7,292 nucleotides of DNA from an uncultured Propionivibrio sp. (GTDB lineage Bacteria > Pseudomonadota > Gammaproteobacteria > Burkholderiales > Rhodocyclaceae): the NCBI GenBank assembly GCA_938040985.1, contig CALHZD010000029.1, positions 1 to 7,292 of the forward strand, in the 5' to 3' direction. The first letter of the stretch is position 1. The number at the start of each line of letters is the position of its first letter. The notes below the pieces were generated by a model, which ran no database searches, was not told the DNA's origin, and was given only the letters and a program-made list of their open reading frames with translations. Shown piece after piece: positions 1-6,549 of the stretch. A program made the translations under genes and the position numbers.

Positions 1-472
1 CCGGTATGCCGCTTTTAGGCCAGTGTAATGATTGCCCGGCCAGCTTTTCGGCCAGTGCGGTCACGTCGAAGCCCAGCGCTTCAAGCGAATAGCGCATTCT
101 GGACGGCACCTGGCAGGGGATGCCGCGCGGGCGCGTACATTTTGAACAGCCGGAGCAGTGGCCGGCTATGACCGAGAGGCAGCCGTCGCCTTCCCAGTGT
201 TTCAGTGTATTGACCAGAATCCGGCGGGCGGCGAGGAATTGTTCGATGAGGCTCTCTTTCGTCGAGCCGGGTTCCACCCAGTTTTTCTGGGTGACCAGAA
301 TGGCGTGCGTCCATGGCGGCAGTTGTTCCAGCGGTGAGTCTTCAAAAGGCGGGCACGACCAGAACTGGCCGTATTTCTCACAACTGCGGCAGTATCCCTG
401 AATGCGTTCCGGATCGTAATAGCGCATCATGTCCGCCTTGCTGACAATGACGGTATGCACGGCTCCGGTCAT
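1..472 (-). CDS. DUF2284 family cysteine-rich predicted metal-binding protein (3' end cut by window)
   Basis: The frame is open from an ATG at 472 to the window edge, giving 157 residues with no stop, so the C-terminus lies outside. Eight cysteines are visible. C28-x2-C31 and C40-P-P lie in a YCRSCEKYGQFWSCPPF stretch. A ferredoxin-like C106-x2-C109-x2-C112 with C120 eight residues later is followed by a basic segment and SLEALGFDV. This arrangement is what I know from DUF2284, a family annotated as predicted metal-binding with no established reaction. An iron-sulfur cluster is an inference from the cysteine spacing. No signal peptide or membrane segment is seen, so it is probably cytoplasmic. 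The start at 472 has a moderate GGAAG about 11 bases upstream; an in-frame ATG at 490 would add six residues but has a poorer ribosome site. It lies 341 bases beyond guaC, so it is probably a separate transcript. Confidence 0.85.
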   Translation of the reverse strand, partial: MTGAVHTVIVSKADMMRYYDPERIQGYCRSCEKYGQFWSCPPFEDSPLEQLPPWTHAILVTQKNWVEPGSTKESLIEQFLAARRILVNTLKHWEGDGCLSVIAGHCSGCSKCTRPRGIPCQVPSRMRYSLEALGFDVTALAEKLAGQSLHWPKSGIP

Positions 473-813
473 GGATTTCGTTGCTTCCATTGGAATTGTC
501 GGTGCACTCAATTTGTCTATGGAGCGGGTCTGTCTTGCTGCGTCAGGCGGCAATGATAGCGCCGCCTTTCGGCAACGGCATCCGATGCCGATGATTGCCT
601 ATCGAAACGGCTCAGTAGTCGTCCGGTAGTTAGCGCAGTACGGCATCAGGGGCTAAAAAGCATGGCAATGCACGATACGCGCCTGGTCTTTACGCGGATT
701 GCACTGGGAACTGGGAACGTGTGTAGCGTTCCCGCACGCGCAGCGCCTGAAGTTGTCAGTCCGACTTTGTGCGAAGCGCCATTCAACGCGGTTAAGCCAA
801 AACCATGTTCGAC
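473..813. other. Intergenic gap between guaC and the DUF2284 gene, two small hairpins
   Basis: No convincing gene is seen on either strand in these 341 bases; the short open frames lack ribosome sites and recognisable protein. Two inverted repeats stand out. GGGAACG at 713-719 pairs with CGTTCCC at 727-733 across a 7-base loop, about 80 bases after the guaC stop, but no T-tract follows on the minus strand, so it is at best a weak terminator. AGGCGGC at 545-551 pairs with GCCGCCT at 561-567 across a 9-base loop, upstream of the DUF2284 gene. A short direct repeat (CTGGGAA twice, 704-717) abuts the first hairpin. I could not place a good promoter for the DUF2284 gene. Confidence 0.4.
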
Positions 814-1857
814 CTACGATGCGCCGAAGATCTCGTTTAGCTGCTGCGTCACACGCACGAAGGTCGTGCGTTTGGAAAGCTCCTTGAGCGTGCGCGCGCC
901 CACATAAGTGCAGGCGGAGCGGACGCCGCCCAGAATATCCTGGAGCGTGTTTTCGACCGGGCCGCGGCAGTCGAGCAGCACCTCTTTGCCTTCCGAGGCG
1001 CGGTAGCCGGCGACGCCGCCTGAGTATTTGTTCATCGCCTCGCGTGAACTCATGCCGTAAAAGCGCATCTTGCGCACGCCGTCGACTTCGACGATTTCCG
1101 AGCCGCACTCGTCGTGACCGGCGAGCATCCCGCCGAGCATGACGAAATCCGCGCCGGCGCCGAAAGCCTTGGCAATGTCGCCCGGCGAGGTGCAGCCGCC
1201 GTCGGCGCAGATGAGGCCGCGCAGCCCGTGTGCGGCGTCGGCGCATTCGATGATCGCGGAGAGTTGCGGAAAGCCGACGCCCGCCATTTTGCGCGTCGTA
1301 CAGACCGAACCGGGGCCAATGCCGACTTTGACGATATCGACGCCGTCGAGAATCAGCTCTTCGGTCATTTCGCCCGTAACGACGTTGCCGGCCATGATCG
1401 TGATGTTGGGATAGGCGGCGCGCAGCTTGTGGATGAAGCGGATGAAAGGTTTGGTATAGCCGTTGGCAACGTCGACGCAGACGTGGCGAATGCTGCCGTT
1501 GGCGGCTTTCATGACGCGCTGGAATTTCTCATAATCGGGCGATGTAATGCCCATCGAGTAAAAAATCGGCAGCATGGGGTCGGTCTGTTCGGCAAAAAAG
1601 GCGAGCAGTTCGTTTTCGCCGTAATGCTTGTGCAAGGCCGTTGATAACCGATGCCGAACCAGTGCGCGCGCCATCTCGAAGGTGCCGGTCGAGTCCATGT
1701 TGGCGGCAATGATCGGGATGCCGTGATATTTCTGCTGCGAATGCAGAAAAACGAATTCGCGGGCAATATCGACTTCGGAGCGCGAACTGAGCGTCGAGCG
1801 TTTGGGGCGGATGAGAACATCCTTGAAATCAAGTTTCAGATCCTGTTCGATGCGCAT
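814..1857 (-). CDS. guaC: GMP reductase GuaC
   Basis: It reductively deaminates GMP to IMP with NADPH, returning guanine nucleotides to the adenine/IMP pool; the enzyme is cytoplasmic and belongs to the IMPDH/GMPR TIM-barrel family. The 347-residue product equals the E. coli GuaC length and aligns from its first residues (FKDVLIRPKRSTL, residues 11-23). The active-site loop GIGPGSVCTTR (179-189) places the catalytic cysteine at 186, as in E. coli. The phosphate-binding ADGGCTSPGD and FVMLGGMLAGHDE segments and the C-terminal RGPVENTLQDILGG and ACTYVGARTLKEL blocks are all present. No CBS domains are inserted, which separates it from IMP dehydrogenase. The ATG at 1857 has only a weak GAAAG ribosome site, but homology supports it. 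It lies 134 bases after the lipoprotein operon, possibly with its own promoter. It looks intact. Confidence 0.97.
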   Translation of the reverse strand: MRIEQDLKLDFKDVLIRPKRSTLSSRSEVDIAREFVFLHSQQKYHGIPIIAANMDSTGTFEMARALVRHRLSTALHKHYGENELLAFFAEQTDPMLPIFYSMGITSPDYEKFQRVMKAANGSIRHVCVDVANGYTKPFIRFIHKLRAAYPNITIMAGNVVTGEMTEELILDGVDIVKVGIGPGSVCTTRKMAGVGFPQLSAIIECADAAHGLRGLICADGGCTSPGDIAKAFGAGADFVMLGGMLAGHDECGSEIVEVDGVRKMRFYGMSSREAMNKYSGGVAGYRASEGKEVLLDCRGPVENTLQDILGGVRSACTYVGARTLKELSKRTTFVRVTQQLNEIFGAS

Positions 1858-1874
1858 GAAAAAACTTTCGGTAA

Positions 1875-1901
1875 AGTCTAGCGGTGGATTGGAAGCGGCA
1901 A
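1875..1901 (-). promoter_or_regulatory. Possible guaC promoter
   Basis: Read on the minus strand, TTGCCG (1901-1896) and TAGACT (1880-1875) resemble -35 and -10 hexamers separated by 15 bases, which is shorter than the usual 17. Transcription would start about 12 bases before the guaC ATG. The match is modest and could be chance. Confidence 0.25.
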
Positions 1902-1945
1902 TCGTACCTTCACGCCCCGTTCCTGAAAAATGAACGAGTAATGAA

Positions 1946-1961
1946 GGCCGTCGAGGCGGCC
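1946..1961 (-). terminator. Weak hairpin after the lipoprotein operon
   Basis: GGCCG (1946-1950) and CGGCC (1957-1961) form a 5-bp GC stem with a 6-base loop, about 30 bases past the stop of the GNA1162-like gene. On the minus strand it is followed by TTCATT rather than a true U-run, so termination would be weak. If it does not function, guaC may be partly co-transcribed with the lipoproteins. Confidence 0.25.
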
Positions 1962-1991
1962 GGGCAGGGCGGTCGCCGGGGCATCACGGTT

Positions 1992-2681
1992 TCATTCTGC
2001 CGGAACGCCGTCTTTCAGGTACATCGGCGAGCGCGGGCCATAAAGCATGCCATGCGGGCGCCCCGCATATAGCAGGCGTGCATCGGTGATCTCGGCAATC
2101 CGATGACCGTGGTCGGCGACTGTTTCGGCGATCTGGTACAAGGCGGCGCTGATCAGCATACCGATCAGCCCGCCGCCGCTATCACCTCGCCCTTCGGCGC
2201 TTGAGGCTGTTGCGGCGCCGTTCCAGAGTTCCGCGCCACTGCGCAGATCGACCAGCCGCGCCTTCGCGGTGACGCGCGTTTCGCTGGCGAGCACGGCGTA
2301 AGAGGTTCCGTAATGCACGACGTCGATATACAGGGCGGCGTCCGCGCCGAAAATCTGGCGCAGTTTGTCGAAGGGCAGCGCATGAATATCGGCGGGGACG
2401 GTCAGCCCGTTCTGCTTGAAGGTTTCTTCAGTCAGCGTGACCGGAAATACGTAATAGCCGGATTCGGCCAGCGGCACGCTTGTGTGCGACATGACGCTGT
2501 CGCTCGCCTTGATGTCCGGGGAACTGTTGAGCGGCGGCAGGACGAGGATCGACGCAGGGCGCGCCGTCTTGAACGCGGTGTAGTCAAAGGGCTGGACTGC
2601 CCGGTTGGCGCAGCCGGCAAGCAGGGCGAGGATTGGCAATAGTGCGGCGAAGCGCCGCAAAGGAGCATGCAGACGCATCAT
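1992..2681 (-). CDS. GNA1162-like (DUF799) lipoprotein
   Basis: The 229-residue product begins with a basic stretch, a hydrophobic segment (about residues 11-21) and a lipobox LLAGC with Cys24 as the predicted lipidation site. It is therefore exported and anchored in a membrane, and no Asp follows the Cys as an inner-membrane retention signal would. The mature part carries ASILVLPPLNSS (43-54), VPLAESGYYVFPVTLTEE (69-86) and a C-terminal LLYAGRPHGMLYGP block (203-216), which I recognise as the DUF799/GNA1162 family, first noted as a Neisseria meningitidis surface-antigen candidate. Its biochemical function is not established. The start overlaps the preceding stop as ATGA, indicating translational coupling. 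A second ATG follows immediately at 2678 and sits better from the AGAGG ribosome site, so the true start could be either. It is the last gene of the three-lipoprotein operon. The glycine/serine-rich GRGDSGGGLIG (165-174 region) may be a flexible loop. Confidence 0.9.
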   Translation of the reverse strand: MMRLHAPLRRFAALLPILALLAGCANRAVQPFDYTAFKTARPASILVLPPLNSSPDIKASDSVMSHTSVPLAESGYYVFPVTLTEETFKQNGLTVPADIHALPFDKLRQIFGADAALYIDVVHYGTSYAVLASETRVTAKARLVDLRSGAELWNGAATASSAEGRGDSGGGLIGMLISAALYQIAETVADHGHRIAEITDARLLYAGRPHGMLYGPRSPMYLKDGVPAE

Positions 2682-3130
2682 TGGCCTCTATGGAAGTTTT
2701 TTACCGGGTTTTTATGTCCGGGCGCGGCATCGCCCGATGGGGGCTTTTCCGAACCTGTCTGATCCGAATGGGATTCTCCCGGCGGGGCGTTCTCGGGCGG
2801 ATTTTTCTGGAGCAGAAAATCGATATAGGCAGCGCTTTCCGGATACTGCTGTTTTTCCGCTGCCAGGTACTGTTCAAACAGGTCGGTTCGTCCCGTTTGA
2901 CCATACAGCAGTCCAAGATGGGCCTGGAACCCCGGCGGCAAGGGTTTTCCTTGCGCCTTGGCTTCTTCACGGGTCTTTTCAAGCGCCTGGATGCCTTCTT
3001 CCGGCCCCTGGCCTCCCTGGAGGTAGGCGTATTGCTGCGCCGGGAAATTTCCCCAGTAATACAGCGGTTCGCGTGGCGCTGCACACGCTGTCAGGAGCGC
3101 AGCGCACAATATGGAAATCATGAGACGCAT
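2678..3130 (-). CDS. DUF4810-type small lipoprotein
   Basis: The frame stays open upstream to an ATG at 3184, but that start would overlap the CsgG-like gene and bury the signal peptide. The ATG at 3130 is preferred because GGGGA lies just before it and translation then begins MRLMISILCAALLTAC, a complete lipoprotein signal with lipidated Cys16. The product has 150 residues. After the Cys comes EPLYYWGNFPAQQYAYLQGG, the tyrosine-rich opening I associate with DUF4810. Helical, TPR-like segments follow (LGLLYGQTGRTDLFEQYL, then YPESAAYIDFLLQK). From about residue 110 the tail is rich in Pro, Gly, Ser and charged residues and is probably disordered. It sits 35 bases after the CsgG-like stop and overlaps the next gene by four bases, so the three are expected to be made together. 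Its function is unknown; a helper or adaptor for the two partner lipoproteins is an inference. Confidence 0.87.
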   Translation of the reverse strand: MRLMISILCAALLTACAAPREPLYYWGNFPAQQYAYLQGGQGPEEGIQALEKTREEAKAQGKPLPPGFQAHLGLLYGQTGRTDLFEQYLAAEKQQYPESAAYIDFLLQKNPPENAPPGESHSDQTGSEKPPSGDAAPGHKNPVKNFHRGQ

Positions 3131-3165
3131 CGGGTTCCCCAACTCATCACCATTATTTTTGATGT

Positions 3166-3843
3166 TTAATTGCCGGCCTGCCAAGCGCCGGATTCGATGC
3201 CGGCGACGAGCGCATCGACCGCCTGGCGGATCGCCAGATCGAGCACTTTGCCGTTGAGCGTGGAGTCATAGCTCGCCGTGCCGCCAAAACCGATGATTTC
3301 GCGGTTCGACAGCGAATATTCACCCGCGCCGCTGGCGGAGTAAACGACCTGCGAAGTGCCCACGTCAACGACGTTCAGCGTGACCTTGGCGTAGGCGACC
3401 TGCTGCTTGCCGCGTCCCAAGATGCCGAACAGCTGATGATCGCCAACTTCCTTGCGCCCGAATTCACTGACATCGCCGGTAATAACGTAGCGCGCGCCTT
3501 GAATCGACTGCTGCCGTTTGGCAAATTCCGCTTCCTGCCGGATTTCTCCCATATTTTCGCGGTCAAGTACGATAAACCGGTTCGTCTGCTGCAAATGCGA
3601 CACCAGAATCGTTTTTGCCTGACTGCCCAGCCGGTCGACACCGTTGGTAAATACGCCGCGCATGAAATTCGAGCGGTTGTCGAACTTGCCGACGGCAATC
3701 TGTTGCCGGACGCCGGTATATGGGCGAGTCGTGGCGACCGTTTGCGTCGTCGCCAATGTCCGCGACGCCTCGGTCGCACAGCCGGCCAGTAAGGCAAGCA
3801 GCGCCAGCAGGCCAATGGAAAAAGTGCTCCGGATGGTTTTCAT
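3166..3843 (-). CDS. CsgG-domain outer-membrane lipoprotein
   Basis: A strong AGGAG six bases before the ATG fixes the start. The 225-residue product opens with a signal peptide and lipobox LLAGC (Cys22), followed by a Thr-rich linker. The CsgG-like domain runs from about QQIAVGKFDNRSNF (47-60) through FIVLDRENMGEIRQEAEF (90-107) and ARYVITGDVSEFG (117-129) to VTLNVVDVGTSQVVYS (154-169) and GKVLDLAIRQAVDALVAGIESGAW (198-221). E. coli CsgG, the curli secretion pore, is longer (277 residues including its signal). The regions corresponding to its membrane hairpins (about 127-153 and 167-194 here) have similar length, so a pore is possible but not shown. No curli subunit or csgE/csgF gene is in the window, so the symbol csgG is not used. 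It heads the lipoprotein operon. The upstream region holds only weak promoter-like sequence (TTTTTC and CATATT, 17 bases apart). Confidence 0.88.
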   Translation of the reverse strand: MKTIRSTFSIGLLALLALLAGCATEASRTLATTQTVATTRPYTGVRQQIAVGKFDNRSNFMRGVFTNGVDRLGSQAKTILVSHLQQTNRFIVLDRENMGEIRQEAEFAKRQQSIQGARYVITGDVSEFGRKEVGDHQLFGILGRGKQQVAYAKVTLNVVDVGTSQVVYSASGAGEYSLSNREIIGFGGTASYDSTLNGKVLDLAIRQAVDALVAGIESGAWQAGN

Positions 3844-3893
3844 CTGTTTCTCCTACGGATACAAACGTAAATATGGGGCATGGATTTGAACGG

Positions 3894-3914
3894 AAAAAGT
3901 AGCGCTTGCGCGCT
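3894..3914 (-). terminator. Probable intrinsic terminator of the serC-serA unit
   Basis: On the minus strand AGCGC, a GCAA tetraloop and GCGCT form a short GC-rich hairpin (3914-3901), followed by AC and then five T residues (3898-3894). A stable GNRA loop plus a U-run fits Rho-independent termination. It lies about 80 bases after the serA stop and before the lipoprotein operon. The stem is only five base pairs, so efficiency is uncertain. Confidence 0.55.
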
Positions 3915-3967
3915 GCCTTTGTCTGCGGGGTTGCATACCGGCCGTGCCGATGAGCCAATGCCGACGC

Positions 3968-3994
3968 GGGCGCGCCCGGTCATGGCGCGCCATG
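3968..3994. repeat. Pair of GC-rich palindromes abutting the serA stop codon
   Basis: CATGGCGCGCCATG (3981-3994) is a perfect 14-bp palindrome that touches the serA stop codon at 3995. GGGCGCGCCC (3968-3977) is a second perfect palindrome four bases away. Both contain GGCGCGCC, so they can also pair with each other as an 8-bp stem around a 7-base loop. The probable role is an mRNA 3'-end hairpin stabilising or ending the serCA message, working with the terminator further on. No U-run follows immediately. Confidence 0.6.
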
Positions 3995-5164
3995 TTACGA
4001 CGGCAGATAGCGCACGCGCAATACACCATTGATCGCCGCCAGTTGCTCGAGGATTTTCACCGGAATTTCGGTTTCGACATCGACCAGCGTGAAGGCCATA
4101 TCCCCGCGTGACTTGTTGACCATGTTATGGATGTTCAGCCCCGCGTCTGCCAGCGCCGTAGAGATCTGCCCCAGCATGTTGGGCACGTTGGCATTGGCGA
4201 TGGCCAGCCGGTACTTCGATTCGCGCGGCATGGCGATGTTGGGGAAATTTACGGAATTCTGGATATTGCCGTTTTCCAGATAATCGGCGACCTGCTCCGA
4301 GACCATGATGGCGCAGTTTTCCTCGGCTTCTTCGGTCGAAGCGCCCAGGTGGGGCAGGGAAACGAAGTGGGGATGCGGGCGCAGCAGATTGCTCGGGAAG
4401 TCGCACACATAGGCGTGCAGACGCCCTTCGTTGAGGCCGTCGAGCGCGGCGGCGTCGTTGACGATGCCTTCCCGCGAGAAGTTGAGCAGCACCGCGCCTT
4501 TTTTCATCGTCTTGATGCGTTCGGCGTTGATCAGATCGCGGGTATCGGGCAACAGCGGCACGTGCAGGCTGATGAAATCGGTGCGTTTGACGAGATCGTC
4601 GATGCTGGCCGCCCGCCGCACTTGTGAGGGCAGCCGCCAGGCTGCTTCGACGGTGATATTGGGGTCGTAGCCGACGACATTCATGCCGAGCTGGATGGCC
4701 GCTTCGGCCAGTTTGGAACCGATGGCGCCCAGGCCGATGATGCCCAGCGCGCTGCCGCGCAATTCGCGGCCGACGAAGCGCTTTTTGCCGGCTTCGACCT
4801 GCTTTTGCAGCGCTTCGTCATCGCCGACCAGACCGCTGACGAAGCGCAATGCCGGAAAGAGATTGCGCATGCCCATCAACATGCCGGCGATTACCAGTTC
4901 CTTGACGGCATTAGCGTTGGCGCCGGGCGTGTTGAAAACGACGATACCCTTTTCGCTCATCGTTTTGACCGGAATATTATTGGTGCCGGCGCCGGCGCGT
5001 CCGATGCACAGCACGCTAGGGGGGATCGCCATTTCGTGCATATTCTGCGAGCGGACGAGGATGGCATCCGGCTCTTCCATATCGTTGGCGGTTGTGTAGC
5101 TCTCGGGCAGGCGAGCCAGCCCTTTCTTGGAAATGGCGTTGAGCGTCAGGATTTTGCGATTCAT
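3995..5164 (-). CDS. serA: D-3-phosphoglycerate dehydrogenase (short form with ACT domain)
   Basis: It oxidises 3-phosphoglycerate to 3-phosphohydroxypyruvate with NAD+, the first step of serine synthesis, in the cytoplasm. The 389-residue product has a split substrate domain (GRAGAGTNNIPV at 55-66, NTPGANANAVKEL at 78-90). The Rossmann domain shows GLGAIG (144-149) and its acidic cofactor residue in VVGYDP (Asp167). A C-terminal ACT domain (about 318-389) could bind L-serine for feedback control. Catalytic Arg231 (NFSREG) and His272 (PHLGAST) are visible. The Glu normally found in the FPxE-type segment between them is not; the sequence reads CDFPSNLL (254-261). This is the short type lacking the extra regulatory domain of long forms. 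The ATG at 5164 has only an AGGA about 11 bases upstream, but MNRKILTLNAIS is the expected N-terminus. It follows serC by 63 bases and is probably co-transcribed. Confidence 0.96.
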   Translation of the reverse strand: MNRKILTLNAISKKGLARLPESYTTANDMEEPDAILVRSQNMHEMAIPPSVLCIGRAGAGTNNIPVKTMSEKGIVVFNTPGANANAVKELVIAGMLMGMRNLFPALRFVSGLVGDDEALQKQVEAGKKRFVGRELRGSALGIIGLGAIGSKLAEAAIQLGMNVVGYDPNITVEAAWRLPSQVRRAASIDDLVKRTDFISLHVPLLPDTRDLINAERIKTMKKGAVLLNFSREGIVNDAAALDGLNEGRLHAYVCDFPSNLLRPHPHFVSLPHLGASTEEAEENCAIMVSEQVADYLENGNIQNSVNFPNIAMPRESKYRLAIANANVPNMLGQISTALADAGLNIHNMVNKSRGDMAFTLVDVETEIPVKILEQLAAINGVLRVRYLPS

Positions 5165-5227
5165 GGTAGTGAGATTCCTGGTGATTCTTGAATAAGCGTG
5201 TTTCGGTTGGGATGCGGTTTAACAGAT

Positions 5228-6310
5228 TTATGCGTGCTGTTTCTCGAATTCCCGCATCAGCTCGACTAGTGTTTTGACGCCTTCGATCGGCATCGCGTTA
5301 TAAATCGAAGCACGCATGCCGCCCACCGAGCGATGCCCTTTGAGCTGGATCATGCCGCGCGCCTTCGCCCGCTTGAGGAATTCCTCATCAAGGCTAGTAT
5401 TTTTGAGCGTAAAGGGAACGTTCATGCGCGATCGGTTTTCCCTGGCAACCGGCGAAATGAAAAATTCCGACGTGTCGAGAAAGTTGTACAACAGCGCCGC
5501 CTTGGCGATGTTTTCTTTTTCCATGGCGGCGAGGCCGCCTTTGGCGCGCAGCCATTTGAACACCAGGCCGGCGATGTAGATAGCGAAGGTGGGCGGCGTG
5601 TTGTACATTGAATCATTGTCGGCGGCGATCTTGTAATCAAACATCGTCGGCGTTCCCTTGAGCGTTTCGCCAAGCAGATCCTCCCGCACGATGACGATCG
5701 TCAGGCCGGCCGGGCCGATATTCTTTTGCGCACCCGCATAGATCAGGCCGAACTTTGAAACATCGACGGGGCGGGAGAGGATATTTGACGACATGTCGGC
5801 AACCAGCGGTACGTTGCCGGTTTCCGGCGTCCAGAATATTTCGACGCCGCCGATGGTTTCATTCGGCGTGTAATGCACGTACGCAGCGTTTGGATCGAGT
5901 TGCCAGGCGTTTTGTGCGGGCGCATAGGTGAAGTTTTTGTCTTCAGAGGAGGCGACGATGTTAACGTCAGCGAATTTTTTAGCTTCCTTAATCGCCTTCT
6001 TCGACCATTCGCCTGTATTGAGATAGTCGGCCGAGGTTTTTCCGCGTAGCAGGTTCATCGGCACCATGGCGAACTGCGAAGAGGCGCCTCCCTGCAGGAA
6101 TAGCACCTTGTAATTGGCCGGAATGCCGAGCAGCTCGCGCAGATCGGCCTCGGCCTCGGCGTGGATGCTCATGTACTCCTTGCCGCGGTGTGACATTTCC
6201 ATTACCGACATACCGCTGCCACGCCAGTTGACGAGTTCGTCGCGCGCCTGTTCGAGAACGGCCTGCGGCAGGGTCGCTGGGCCGGCGCTGAAGTTGAAGA
6301 TACGATCCAT
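5228..6310 (-). CDS. serC: Phosphoserine aminotransferase SerC
   Basis: A cytoplasmic PLP enzyme that transfers the amino group of glutamate to 3-phosphohydroxypyruvate, giving phosphoserine. The same enzyme usually also serves pyridoxal phosphate synthesis at the 4-phosphohydroxythreonine step. The start at 6310 (MDRIFNFSAGPATLP) is set by homology and by AAAGG seven bases upstream; it gives 360 residues against 362 in E. coli. The frame is open upstream to an ATG at 6424, but those 38 residues are Ala/Phe-rich leader sequence and not part of the family. Visible marks are MSVMEMSHRGKEY (34-46), FLQGGASSQFAMVP (71-84), the phosphate-site NTGEWSKKA (98-106), ADMSSNILSRP (171-181) and the PLP lysine Lys196 in YAGAQKNIGPAGL. 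The C-terminal GHRSVGGMRASIYNAMP block is complete. It is the first gene of the serC-serA pair, so the substrate made by SerA is used by SerC. Confidence 0.97.
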   Translation of the reverse strand: MDRIFNFSAGPATLPQAVLEQARDELVNWRGSGMSVMEMSHRGKEYMSIHAEAEADLRELLGIPANYKVLFLQGGASSQFAMVPMNLLRGKTSADYLNTGEWSKKAIKEAKKFADVNIVASSEDKNFTYAPAQNAWQLDPNAAYVHYTPNETIGGVEIFWTPETGNVPLVADMSSNILSRPVDVSKFGLIYAGAQKNIGPAGLTIVIVREDLLGETLKGTPTMFDYKIAADNDSMYNTPPTFAIYIAGLVFKWLRAKGGLAAMEKENIAKAALLYNFLDTSEFFISPVARENRSRMNVPFTLKNTSLDEEFLKRAKARGMIQLKGHRSVGGMRASIYNAMPIEGVKTLVELMREFEKQHA

Positions 6311-6459
6311 GATTGTGCCTTTCTGGAAATATCCGAAACCGGGTGGAAGATTAAATAAAGAATGAATGAAAAAGAAAAAAGCAAAAAAAGCGGGCGCCGC
6401 AGCCAAAACGGCCATGAGGCGCATCGACGCGCCATTGTAGCGAAATTGCCGTGGGTCAA
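6311..6459 (-). promoter_or_regulatory. serC leader with promoter-like hexamers and oligo-T tract
   Basis: On the minus strand TTGACC (6459-6454) and TACAAT (6439-6434) match the sigma70 -35 and -10 boxes well, but only 14 bases separate them, fewer than usual. Transcription would begin near 6427, leaving a leader of about 117 bases. Inside it a small GCGG-CGC-CCGC hairpin near 6390-6400 is followed by seven T residues and further T-runs (6386-6362), which resembles a weak attenuator. The serC ribosome site is at the end of the leader. Confidence 0.45.
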
Positions 6460-6549
6460 GCCAGTGCGCGACCGGTTTGGGCTGCGTACAGCAGCGTCGG
6501 CGCGTGTCGCTCCCACCGCGCGCACTCTTAAGTTTTTCCGCAAAACGCC

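Noticed and set aside
1114..1644. 176-codon plus-strand open frame opposite guaC
   Set aside because: It is an antisense shadow of a well-conserved enzyme, with composition typical of a reversed coding frame and no recognisable domain.
2605..3169. Two overlapping plus-strand open frames of over 170 codons opposite the lipoprotein genes
   Set aside because: The minus-strand frames have lipoboxes, ribosome sites and family motifs; the plus-strand products look like nothing known.
3131..3184. Longer start for the DUF4810 lipoprotein at 3184
   Set aside because: It would overlap the CsgG-like gene and place 18 mostly polar residues before the lipoprotein signal peptide, preventing normal export.
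6311..6424. 38-residue N-terminal extension of SerC as a real signal peptide
   Set aside because: SerC is a cytoplasmic enzyme whose normal N-terminus starts at 6310 with a good ribosome site; the hydrophobic look comes from the T-run. It is kept only as a possible leader element.
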